Both the position numbers and the translations under genes were made by a program. Of a stretch of DNA of 64,000 bases, positions 48,969 through 57,059 are shown one piece after another. Location of the stretch: assembly GCA_039636775.1 (NCBI GenBank), contig CP143429.1, forward strand, positions 1,550,001 to 1,614,000, written 5' to 3'. The stretch's first letter is position 1, and every line of letters starts with the position of its first letter. This DNA comes from Micrococcaceae bacterium Sec5.8 (GTDB taxonomy: Bacteria > Actinomycetota > Actinomycetes > Actinomycetales > Micrococcaceae). The notes below the pieces were generated by a model. That model was not told the DNA's origin and made no database searches. It saw only the letters and a program-made list of their open reading frames with translations.

Positions 48969-50414
48969 GGCTCTTCGTGGTTCGTGGGGAATTGATTCCG
49001 TGTCGTAGCTAAAAAAGGGGCCCGTGGCCCTGCTGGGATGAGTGTGTCTAGCATTCAACCAGGAACAGGACCACGAGCCTTGACTGAGCCTACCGTTGTG
49101 GCGTTCGACGCTGCCACCAGCATCTTCAACCTGCCCGACTACCGCGTCGTCTCCGCCACCGTGCTGGCTGATGGCCGGCGCCAGATCATCGTTAAAACAG
49201 ACCAGCCACCGGGCTGCCCGAACTGCGGTGTCGTTGCGACTCGGCGGAAGGAACGACGCTTCCAGCGGATCCGGGACATCCCTGTCGCCGGCGCGCTCGA
49301 AGTGCTCTGGTCCAAGTACCGCTGGCATTGCGAAGAACGGGCCTGCCCGCGGCTGTCGTTCTTTGAATCCACTGCCCAGGTCCCGCACGGTGCCCGGTCC
49401 ACCGGCCGGCTCCGGGACCACGTCGTTGATGCCGTCATCAGCTCCGGCCGTGCCGTGTCCGAGACCGCTGCTGCGTTTGCCGTGTCCTGGTGGATGGTCC
49501 GCGCGGCGCTGACCGAAGCCTGCCTTCTGACCCTGCCGGATGTGGATGAGCTCAGGCCGCGGATGCTGGGCATCGATGAACACCGGTTCCGGTCCGTGCG
49601 GTTCTTCCGGGACCCTGACTCGAGTGCATGGATCCGGCACGAGCCGTGGATGACAACCATCGTTGATCTGGACACCGGGCAGGTCCTGGGCGTGGTCGAT
49701 GGCCGGGACCACAGGGGCGTCGGCGACTGGCTCTTCGCCCGCCCCTTGGAGTGGCGGCTGGGCGTGCAGGTCGTCGCGATCGACCCCTCGGCTGCGTTCC
49801 GCAAGGCGTTGCGGATGTGGATTCCCCGCCCCGCCGTCGCGGTCGATCACTTCCACCTGGTCTCACTGGCCGACCAGGCCGTTACTGAGGCCCGGCAGAA
49901 CCTGTCCCAGCAGGTCAAGGGCCGCCGCGGCCGCGGAATCGACAAGGCCCGGGCGCACCGAATGCTGCTCCTGCGGGCCGGCGACACGCTCTCCGAACAG
50001 GCAGCCCACCGGCTGGCTGAGGTCTTCACCGCCGACGACCCGACCGGCAAGCTGCAAGCCGTGTGGAACGTCAAGGAACAACTCAGGGCGCTGCTGCGCA
50101 CCGACTCCCTGGCCGACGCCGCCGCAGCGAAAGAGGAACTCAAAATCCTGGTTGAAGCAGCCGGACGGCCAGAGACCAACAAGCTCTACCGCACCGTCTG
50201 CCGGTGGTGGAACGAGATCGAAGTCCTCATCGTCACCGGCGCCACCACCGGCAAGGTCGAGGCCAACAACACCGGCATCAAGCACATCAAACGCACCGCC
50301 CGCGGCTACCGGAACCCCGGCAATTACAAATCGGTTATTCTCATGAGAAGTGCCGTCCGGACGGCGGCATGACACTCATCCGGGAATCCCGTTCCCCATG
50401 AACCGCGAAGAGCC
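48969..50414 (+). mobile_element. ISL3-family insertion sequence (about 1446 bp)
   Basis: The ends are imperfect inverted repeats: GGCTCTTCGTGGTTCGTGGG from 48969 and, on the minus strand from 50414, GGCTCTTCGCGGTTCATGGG. They match at 18 of 20 positions, and similarity continues for about 10 more bases. A single transposase gene fills the inside. No clear 8-bp target duplication was found (GTATTTTT left, ATCAAACT right). Confidence 0.85.
49038..50372 (+). CDS. ISL3-family transposase
   Basis: The 444-residue protein has an N-terminal zinc-finger-like CPNCGVVATRRKERRFQRI, the WHCEERACPRLSFFES region and a DDE domain with ML-GIDEHRFRSVRFF, MTTIVDLDTGQVLGVVDGR and VVAIDPSAAFRKALR. The C-terminal end includes GKVEANNTGIKHIKRTARGY with the last catalytic Glu. 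The frame is full-length and unbroken, so it may be active. ATG 49038 is 70 bases inside the left inverted repeat. Confidence 0.92.
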   Translation: MSVSSIQPGTGPRALTEPTVVAFDAATSIFNLPDYRVVSATVLADGRRQIIVKTDQPPGCPNCGVVATRRKERRFQRIRDIPVAGALEVLWSKYRWHCEERACPRLSFFESTAQVPHGARSTGRLRDHVVDAVISSGRAVSETAAAFAVSWWMVRAALTEACLLTLPDVDELRPRMLGIDEHRFRSVRFFRDPDSSAWIRHEPWMTTIVDLDTGQVLGVVDGRDHRGVGDWLFARPLEWRLGVQVVAIDPSAAFRKALRMWIPRPAVAVDHFHLVSLADQAVTEARQNLSQQVKGRRGRGIDKARAHRMLLLRAGDTLSEQAAHRLAEVFTADDPTGKLQAVWNVKEQLRALLRTDSLADAAAAKEELKILVEAAGRPETNKLYRTVCRWWNEIEVLIVTGATTGKVEANNTGIKHIKRTARGYRNPGNYKSVILMRSAVRTAA

Positions 50415-50441
50415 ATCAAACTTGTCACCTAGGCAGATTTT

Positions 50442-51374
50442 CTATCCTCCGTCGTGACGCGAGCCCTCGAACATGGTGAAGTCAAGCTCGATAATAGCTC
50501 GCACCAGAACTTCCCGGCGCTTCTTTGGGTCCTTTTCCGCGATCTCTTTCAGTGTGTTGAAAATGTTCCAATCACCCGATTGTGGACCAGAGTTGACGAG
50601 GCGGAAAAAATATCTCGAATCGTCATCGTCTTCGTCTGGTTCGATCATCGACAGAAGTCCTGCGGCCCGTAGGTGATGAGCCCAACGAAACAATTCCGGC
50701 CGACTGATATTCGTCTTTCCCACAATCTCTATATCTGAGGTCGCTATTGGTGCAGGCCTCTCCGAACCAAGGTTTTTCATCTCCTCGCCCTTGTCGAGAA
50801 TGAAGAGAATCAGATCCCTTATGGCGACGGGTTGTTTTGCAACGTTGGCAACAAACTGCTCCATGTCTGCGGCAGATTGAAGTATCACTTTGTCGTTCTC
50901 ATCAAAGTCCCGTAGTTCTTCGGCTCCGTACAGATTGCTTGGCAACAGGGGATCAATCTGGAGGGACGTATCCACCATGCGATCAAGGTTTGCCATGGCT
51001 TGACGATACTTAGCTTCGTGGTCAGATTTTATTTTCTGAACTCTTGAGACAGGGTAATCGGTTTCATTGTCCAGGTTGTCAACAACTTTATGGTGTGTGA
51101 GACAAAGCAGAACAAGGTTTGACTTGTCGCGTAGCGCCTCATTCGAAAGATTATGTTTTCCGCGCGCAGCCCCCTTTTTAACACCATGTATGTGTGCTAC
51201 CTCGAAATTCAGGGTGCCGTCTGCCAGTAGTAGGGCGGCAGTGCACGGCTCATATGCACATATGTTGCCGGAGTACATGTAAAGCTCGCGTAGTGTCGCC
51301 GGTGAGGGTGCTAGACGCTTGCGTTCCTCTTCGGTTTCGCTTGCAGCATCAAAGTCCTCATTTATTTCACTCAT
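50442..51374 (-). CDS. HNH endonuclease-domain protein
   Basis: The 310-residue protein starts MSEINEDFDAASETEEER and has an HNH core: YMYSGNICAYEPCTAALL, NFEVAHIHGVKKGAARGKHN and NLVLLCLTHHKVVDN. The Cys pair, the AHIHG His and the Asn/His triad are all present. The C-terminal 180 residues contain helical segments and KTNISRPELFRWAHHLRAAGLLSM, an HTH-like part. Such proteins occur as accessory or phage-defence nucleases, though the target here is unknown. The ATG at 51374 has no strong SD, and the frame open to 51581 is ignored. It lies next to the right att end, a usual cargo position. Confidence 0.75.
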   Translation of the reverse strand: MSEINEDFDAASETEEERKRLAPSPATLRELYMYSGNICAYEPCTAALLLADGTLNFEVAHIHGVKKGAARGKHNLSNEALRDKSNLVLLCLTHHKVVDNLDNETDYPVSRVQKIKSDHEAKYRQAMANLDRMVDTSLQIDPLLPSNLYGAEELRDFDENDKVILQSAADMEQFVANVAKQPVAIRDLILFILDKGEEMKNLGSERPAPIATSDIEIVGKTNISRPELFRWAHHLRAAGLLSMIEPDEDDDDSRYFFRLVNSGPQSGDWNIFNTLKEIAEKDPKKRREVLVRAIIELDFTMFEGSRHDGG

Positions 51375-51907
51375 AGGAACAAACGTATCCGAACCAGGAT
51401 CAAAGCGGAGCCGCCTTGTAGTCCTCCTACCTCCGTAGCCCGGTACCCCGGAATGGGTGCCGCTCCCGTCAGTAAGGGACGGGTTCCGCCCTGCTGACAC
51501 TTCACCCAACCGACGTTGCGTTTGAGTAAGCCCTGCGCAACACCGGCTGCACCCAAGGTTCCCCCTAACGGGACACGACAACGTTATGCCGTCGTGGGGC
51601 AGCTCGTGCTGCGTTCGGGCAAGGCCTTGATCGTGGACACCGTGCTGTCGGCGGCTGGTGACGCCGCCGGGTTCCGTTGTCTTCGTGTGGCTCTGCTAGT
51701 CCGCGGTCAGCGTCTGAAGGGTCGCTGCCCGGTCATGCAGCTGTCGACGCTTCCGCCCATGAAGGGGATGAACGGAGGTGGAATCGTTATGAGGCGCCTA
51801 GCGCCCGACAACCCTGCGCGGTCAGTCCCCGCACCGAGCGAGCGCATGACCACATGGCTGCCGCTCGGGGAGTCCAACGGCTTATTCAACTTTGTCGAGA
51901 CAGATAA

Positions 51908-51939
51908 CTGCCGCACCCTGTCAACGCTGGGTGCGGCAG
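51908..51939. terminator. Perfect 11-bp hairpin near the right end of the island
   Basis: CTGCCGCACCC (51908-51918) pairs with GGGTGCGGCAG (51929-51939), then TTTGG. It may stop transcripts reading towards the att site. Confidence 0.6.
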
Positions 51940-51972
51940 TTTGGGGGAGGCCTCTGGTGGGGAGAATTGGGG

Positions 51973-51991
51973 GTGTGGACAGTGTCCACAC
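51973..51991. promoter_or_regulatory. 19-bp palindrome of the GTGTGGACA word, candidate arm site
   Basis: GTGTGGACA-G-TGTCCACAC. The same word as the repeats beside attL, here inverted. It lies 92 bases inside the right att core. Confidence 0.55.
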
Positions 51992-52082
51992 TTTGGGTCC
52001 CGGACTGGGCCGTACCGGTGCCGGACTGGCCCGGATCCCGCATGTTTTCGGGACTTCCCAGTATTTCCGAGGCCCGGAACCC

Positions 52083-52131
52083 GGTTCGAGTCCCACCTTG
52101 GGCACAGTGTTTCCGCAGGTCAGTGGCTTTT
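52083..52131 (+). repeat. attR core, right copy of the 49-bp direct repeat
   Basis: GGTTCGAGTCCCACCTTGGG and the following bases match 47 of 49 positions of 36866-36914. Upstream there is no tRNA body, so this is only the 3' end segment, the usual displaced copy. Confidence 0.92.
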
Positions 52132-52560
52132 TGGGTGTTTTTTCGTGTGGACAGTGTGCACACTCTTGCCTCTGATCTGATGTTCCGGGTGTGTGGGGTC
52201 CCGGAAACGGCCTATTCGGTTGTGTAGGGGAGCCTCTGGCTACGGCGGACCGGGTGCCTCCTCGCGGGGTCTGTTCTGGGTGTTCATCCTCGTTCGTCCT
52301 TTCCGTTGGGTTTTCGCGTTCACTGCTTCATGGTGGCTGGAACCGCGTACTACATGATTTGCTGATTATTCTTTAGGTCGACCTTGGGTTGCGGCCGGTC
52401 CGGATTGTCCGCTCTGATACTTGTTCATGGAGGACTTCGGGGGGAACGGCATGACATGGCCACTGATCCGGAGCTGATATGAGATCGCTGAGCCTGGCCA
52501 GTCGGCAGGTGCGGCCGGCTTCGAGGTCGAGTTCCAGGGACCCGGTGGGCTTCTGCCATG
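52132..52560. other. Gene-free stretch after attR
   Basis: No supported gene. At 52144-52162 an arm-like near-palindrome (GTGTGGACA-G-TGTGCACAC) lies outside the core, see findings. Confidence 0.45.
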
Positions 52561-52569
52561 GCCTTCCCA

Positions 52570-52720
52570 CCAGGTACCCCGCCGTCGGAGCCACATTTCC
52601 CGTCATCGCCGCATCCGGCGTCGCTGTCCTGGCTGTTTTGGCGGTGGGAGCTGGCCACGTTGCCCTCCATCAGATCGCACTGAGAGGCGAACGAGGCTGT
52701 GGGCCCAGGCCAAAGTGTGG
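52570..52720 (+). pseudogene. Remnant of a DUF4190-like membrane protein
   Basis: The plus-strand frame reads GATFPVIAASGVAVLAVLAV followed by GAGHVALHQIALRGERG, the pattern of DUF4190-type proteins (GH-A-QI-RTGERG). The frame then changes into unrelated sequence, and the front part has no matching start. It is a broken fragment. Confidence 0.5.
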
Positions 52721-52868
52721 ATTCAAGCTAAGGCGTGTGGGGCTGCGAGGCTTCTTCCACCGGGGTTCCGGAAGCCGGTGCCACCGTGTCCTCGGCCAGG
52801 GCTTTACGCCGGCGGTAGATCTGGACCGCGATGGCTGCCGGTTTCACGACTAAGGCAGCCGCCCGCAT

Positions 52869-53302
52869 CTAGGGACGGTCCAGGACCTGACCGGTGAGCG
52901 AGTCGAGGGGGAAGGGTCCGGGCCCTCCGATGGTGAACGACGCTGCCGCCAGGCCCAGTACCCGCGGGGTACTCGACCCTCCCTCTGTGGCGAAGAAGCC
53001 GTCAGGGGCGTGGACGCTGGCAGCGACGCCCATCCTGGCAGCGGCGGCGCCGGCGGCCGGAGTGGCCAGCCCCAGGGCGAGGGGAACACCGGCTCCCGCT
53101 TCACCCCCGCGAGGATGGCACTGGGTTTTGCTGGGCGGAAGCCCATGGCGTGCATGCCCTTGTTCGTTCCCCGGATGCCTCCTCCGCCGAACCATCCGAA
53201 GAGTTTCTGGGATCCGTGAGCGATGAGCACGCCTCCGAGGGCGACCCGGAACAGCGTCTGCGCTGCGGCGGCAGCCCCAGGGCTGGTCGTCACATGGCTC
53301 AT
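52869..53302 (-). pseudogene. DoxX-family gene with a frameshift
   Basis: From ATG 53302 the frame reads AQTLFRVALGGVLIAHGSQK then LFGWFGGGGIRGTNKGMH and PSAILAG, the first half of a DoxX protein. At about 53100 the frame breaks, and the other frame continues EAGAGVPLALGLATPAAGAA, HAPDGFFATEGG and VLGLAAASFTIGGPG to a stop at 52869. Together they give a normal four-helix DoxX of about 145 residues, so one base seems lost near 53100. Either it is a recent pseudogene or a sequencing error. Confidence 0.8.
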
Positions 53303-53473
53303 AGGGGTCCTCCTGGGATGGGCCGGGGCGCTGCGCCGGCAGGCGCTCCTTGTCCAGCGCGACTCTACGCCGGCGGGACCAACCAGTCACCGGAAGGAAC
53401 GTCAAAGAAGATTCTTCTCCCGCCGCAGGCGGCAACGGGATACACAGGTACTGCAAGGAAACGTGCAGCGACA

Positions 53474-54406
53474 TTACAACGGGTCAGGCACGGCCGGCGG
53501 GTGGGGTTCCTGGTCCCTGATTTCGAAATCGAGGTCAAGGTCCTGCGGTGTTCTCAGCCGCCGCCGGGTGGATGCGATACGTGCGGTGGGCAGGGTTGAA
53601 GCGATGGGCATCCGGTCTACGGCGGTCAACTGTTCCAGGTCGAGGCCGGTCAGTGCGGCGATATCTCTGATGGGTACCTGGAATGTTCGGAACGGACCCA
53701 ACGGGGGAGCGGTGTCGAGTGCGCCCGGGCGGGGTACGTCCGGGAGGTCCGACAGTTGTGGTGTCTGGTCCACGACGTATCCGATGGCCGCGAGGGCGCC
53801 TTGGTGCATGAACGCGGCAACTTTGAAGAATTTCAGCGGAATCTGCACGCCGCGGTAGACGGGATCGGTGTCACTGAAGATCGGACCCGTGAAGACGACG
53901 AGCCGCCGGCCGTAGTCGGCGGCGTTGTCCTGGAGGTAGGACTCCAGACCGAGCCAGAGTTCCATTCCCTGATTGAACTTCGCTGCCTGCGGGGCCGCGT
54001 TGGTGTAGTGGAACGTGTCAGCGTTGGCCCGGGCAGCTTCCGCCCTCGTCGCGCCCCAGACGGCGGATGCCCTGCGGACGAGGTGGCCGCGGTCAATATC
54101 GTTGCCGGCATAGACCGCCTCGCCTGTCTGCCGGTCGGGGCGCAGCCGCGGATCCAGTCTCCACTGGATCCCTGCCCGGTTCAGATCGATCAGCTTGGTG
54201 CCGTCCATTCCGAGAGCGGTCACAGCTGCCAGGCGCTTGTCCAGTCGCATGAGGACGGAAAAATGGGTGTAGGGGAGCAGGGCAGACTCAACGCCGACCA
54301 GGGCCGGAATACCGACCCGGACACCCAGAAACTCTTCATCGAACCCGGGACGCCCGGAAAGATCCTCCACACTCAATGCGTTCTGTCTTTGCACTGGTTC
54401 ATCCAT
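53474..54406 (-). CDS. NUC1-type DNA/RNA non-specific endonuclease
   Basis: The 310-residue protein has the DRGH-type motif NDIDRGHLVRRASAVWGATR (catalytic His) and FHYTNAAPQAAKFNQGMELW with the metal-binding Asn, characteristic of NUC1 or serratial-type nucleases. VVFTGPIFSDTDPVYRG follows, as in the family, with the C-terminal part ordinary. There is no signal peptide, unlike most relatives, so it may be cytoplasmic or toxin-like. Start ATG 54406 lacks a good SD. No immunity gene is recognised nearby. The final residues are charged and Pro-rich. Confidence 0.85.
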   Translation of the reverse strand: MDEPVQRQNALSVEDLSGRPGFDEEFLGVRVGIPALVGVESALLPYTHFSVLMRLDKRLAAVTALGMDGTKLIDLNRAGIQWRLDPRLRPDRQTGEAVYAGNDIDRGHLVRRASAVWGATRAEAARANADTFHYTNAAPQAAKFNQGMELWLGLESYLQDNAADYGRRLVVFTGPIFSDTDPVYRGVQIPLKFFKVAAFMHQGALAAIGYVVDQTPQLSDLPDVPRPGALDTAPPLGPFRTFQVPIRDIAALTGLDLEQLTAVDRMPIASTLPTARIASTRRRLRTPQDLDLDFEIRDQEPHPPAVPDPL

Positions 54407-55147
54407 CGGCAGACCCTATCAGTGCCCCGGCGACAGAAGCTGGACGTATCCCGTGCCTCAGCCGAAACGATACCCCTTGAAGGATCTTCGCGCGCGGTGC
54501 TCCTTGTTTGGCAACTAATGCTGACTATCGACGATGTAGCGGACCCCAAAGAAACCGAGACTGCGAATGTGACGGTGAATATCCCCCGAGGGGCCGCGGA
54601 ACCCGGTGCGAGCGGCGTATCGGGCGACCAGCTATGTCGACGGAATAAGATTTGGAGTCGTTTCGTGACGAAGGCGACCGAAACGGAGACCGGCCGTCGG
54701 GAAGCGGAACACAATGAGGGCGAGATGCCCCCGTTCTGGAGTGAGAATATTCCCGGAGGCCGGCGGCTCTAGGACAGCTGAAGAGCACTGCCGGCTCAGC
54801 CTTCACAACTGGTACAAGTGCATGGACATCCTGTGCCGGGCGAGCAATCAGTGGTGGTGGCCGAGTAAGCAGGATGAGCAGGTGAACGCGCCCTGTGCAT
54901 GGTGATGATCCCGATGATGGGTTCTGCGCCCGAAAGGTCAGCTCCGGGGGAGTTCTATGGGTCGCGCGGCGATTTCCTTCGGGTTGGGCTTGCGCGCGCG
55001 ACTACTTCGGAGCTGGGGGGGAAATGATGACGCTGGCGGAGGGTCCTGATCAGAACTATCGGCCCCGTGGTCGGGTTTTCGGGTGGAGGGCATCAATCGA
55101 CGCGGTGGGTGACTGCATTTCTTGAGTGAGCCCGGCCACCGGGTGGG
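54407..55147. other. Gene-free stretch between the nuclease and the MFS gene
   Basis: No supported gene in 741 bases. Open frames on both strands overlap each other, lack motifs and have no good start signals. Confidence 0.5.
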
Positions 55148-56578
55148 GTGTTAACTGGGAGGATGGATTCCCCATCGGTGGCGCGTACGCAGAGGCACGT
55201 GCTTTGGATAGCGATTCTCGCGTCCTTCGTGGCGTTTCTCGACAGCAGCGTCATCAACGTGGCGCTGCCAGCCATCTCGCGTGAAGTGGGCGGCGGCTTA
55301 ACTACGCAGCAATGGATCGTCGATGCCTACCTCATCACTCTGGGTTCGCTGATCCTGGTCGCCGGTTCGCTTTCTGATTTGCTCGGACGCGTGGTGGTCC
55401 TCCGTGCAGGCCTGATCGGATTCGGTGCGACGTCAGTGATGTGTGCGCTGGCACCCACCGCGGAGGTGCTGATCTTGGCGCGGGCGTTTCAAGGCGTCTC
55501 TGGCGCCCTGCTGGTGCCCAGTTCCCTCGCCCTCATCACCTCAAACTTCGATCAGGCTCCGCGGGCGAAGGCGATCGGCCAGTGGACAGCTGGGACAACA
55601 GTGGCTTTCGTCGCCGGCCCCCTGCTCGGGGGAGTGCTCGTCGATTCGGTGGGCTGGCGTTGGGTCTTCGGGATCAACGTCCTGCCCATCGCGGTGACCT
55701 TGTACTTGTTGTGTGCGCTGCGGGCCAAGGAATTGCGCAGGGCGGGGGTGAGCATCGACTACCCGGGTGCTGTCCTCTGTGTGCTCGGGTTGGCGGGCCC
55801 GGTCTACGCGCTGATCGAACAAGGCAACTACGGGCCGGGGAGCCCGCTGATTCTGGCGCCCCTAATTCTCGGCATCCTATGCCTGGCCGGGTTCATTTGG
55901 CGGCAAAGAACCGCGGAGCATCCGCTCCTGCCTTTGGGTCTGTTCGCCGTCCGAAACTTCGCCGTCGGCAACGTGGCTACGGCCCTCAATTACGCCGCGT
56001 TGTCGATCGGGGGATTCATCATCGTAGTGTTCCTGCAGCAGGTTGCCGGCTATCGGGCGACGTTGGCTGCCCTGGCCTTGCTTCCCGTCAGTATCGTCAA
56101 TATCCTACTTTCGTCATGGTTTGGTTCACTGGCCGGGCGGTTCGGCCCGCGGTGGTTTATGGCGCTTGGCCCGGTTCTTGCCGGCATCGGCTACTTCCTA
56201 ATGCTCGCATCTGAAGTGCCGGTCAACTATTGGAGCCAACTGCTGCCGGGGATCCTCCTGTTCGCAGTTGGACTCTCAGCGACCGTCGCGCCGCTCACCG
56301 CCGCTATTCTCGGTTCAGTCTCCGAACACCGGGCCGGTATCGGTTCGGCAGTGAACAACGCCGTCAGCAGGGTTGCGGGTCTGATCGGCATCGCGCTGGT
56401 GGGCGTCATCGTCGGTACGGAACTTGACCTGGATGGATTTCACCGGATGTTAGCCGTGACGGCGGCGCTGTTAATACTCGGCGGCGTTGCTTCCGCCGTC
56501 GGTATCCAGAATCCGCGCAATCGGCCCGCCGACGGGACACGACACAAGGGCCCGTCTAGAGATGATGTGGACGCTTGA
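55148..56578 (+). CDS. MFS drug-exporter-type transporter (DHA2-like, 14 helices)
   Basis: The 476-residue protein has the EmrB/QacA pattern: VLWIAILASFVAFLDSSVIN with the D in the first helix, the loop LIVAGSLSDLLGRVVVL (motif A: G-L-D-GR), RAFQGVSGALLVPSSLALI (motif B/C area), AGPLLGGVLVDSVGWRWVFGIN and about 14 hydrophobic segments. It exports small molecules using proton force; the substrate is unknown. The start is GTG 55148; an ATG at 55163 directly follows GGGAGG without a spacer and is less convincing. It is not next to a regulator. Confidence 0.88.
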   Translation: MLTGRMDSPSVARTQRHVLWIAILASFVAFLDSSVINVALPAISREVGGGLTTQQWIVDAYLITLGSLILVAGSLSDLLGRVVVLRAGLIGFGATSVMCALAPTAEVLILARAFQGVSGALLVPSSLALITSNFDQAPRAKAIGQWTAGTTVAFVAGPLLGGVLVDSVGWRWVFGINVLPIAVTLYLLCALRAKELRRAGVSIDYPGAVLCVLGLAGPVYALIEQGNYGPGSPLILAPLILGILCLAGFIWRQRTAEHPLLPLGLFAVRNFAVGNVATALNYAALSIGGFIIVVFLQQVAGYRATLAALALLPVSIVNILLSSWFGSLAGRFGPRWFMALGPVLAGIGYFLMLASEVPVNYWSQLLPGILLFAVGLSATVAPLTAAILGSVSEHRAGIGSAVNNAVSRVAGLIGIALVGVIVGTELDLDGFHRMLAVTAALLILGGVASAVGIQNPRNRPADGTRHKGPSRDDVDA

Positions 56579-57032
56579 GTGGGGACCCATGCCGGTGTGG
56601 ACGTCGTGTGTAAGGATGGAGCGACATCACGGGGATCGATGCCCTCGGGGTCCGGGGCATTAAGCCAATCTAATCCCCGAAGAAACCCCTCAGCACAGCC
56701 TCGCGGGAATCAGCGTGAGCGCTGGCATTTGTCCTGCCCCATGCGTAGTAAGTGAGCCGCACTTTTGCGGTTCCGGACCCGCGTGACGGCCCGGTGTACG
56801 GTGGTCGAGTATCAGCTGCTCCAGACCCCGGCCCTCTAACGCACCTAGCGGAACGAGCCGGCCAGGTCAGACACTCAATATGACTAATTTCTGTGGGAAG
56901 CAACCACCCCGGACACCGTCTCCGGCGTTCTGGAACGGGACTGCCTTTATGGCGTCTACGGCCGCCAGTGCGCCGACCCCGAGACCGTTGGTACGTGAGC
57001 TGGTACAAAACGTTCGTCTGCGCCCCGGAATT
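56579..57032. other. Gene-free stretch before the IS3 element
   Basis: No supported gene in about 454 bases. A minus-strand open frame (56670-57038) is rich in Arg and Ser and looks like shadow coding. Confidence 0.45.
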
Positions 57033-57059
57033 TGTCAAGGTGAATGAGGCCAGTGGGAG

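Larger units (their letters stand above)
51375..52082. other. Long gene-poor right end of the island
   Basis: No recognised gene in 708 bases. A possible start with a strong SD (GGAGGTG before ATG 51789) opens a frame to 52175 with no known motif, and this frame runs through the hairpin at 51908 and the att core, so it is not called. The arm-like palindrome lies near the end. Confidence 0.45.
36866..52131. mobile_element. Integrated genetic element in tRNA-Leu (about 15.2 kb)
   Basis: The boundaries are set by a 49-bp direct repeat, 36866-36914 and 52083-52131 (47 of 49 identical), of which the first 22 bases are tRNA 3' end. The integrase gene lies inside the left end next to the tRNA, as is usual for tyrosine-recombinase elements. 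The interior has regulators, two genes that look conjugation-related, insertion-sequence debris and accessory genes. No relaxase, coupling protein, replication gene or phage structural gene was found, so autonomous transfer is unlikely. The right half has lower GC and more broken genes than the left half, as if it accumulated separate insertions. Confidence 0.9.

Noticed and set aside
36866..52131. An intact prophage or complete conjugative element
   Set aside because: No capsid, portal, tail or terminase genes and no relaxase or coupling ATPase were seen; only integrase and partial transfer-like genes are present.
51516..52175. Plus-strand frame of 219 residues at the right end of the island
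   Set aside because: It runs through the hairpin, the arm palindrome and the att core, with no known motif. Only the SD before ATG 51789 speaks for it.
54407..55147. Several short frames between the nuclease and the MFS gene
   Set aside because: They overlap on both strands and none has a convincing start or domain.
56670..57038. Minus-strand open frame before the IS3 element
   Set aside because: Arg/Ser-rich composition, no SD and no motif; typical shadow frame in GC-rich DNA.
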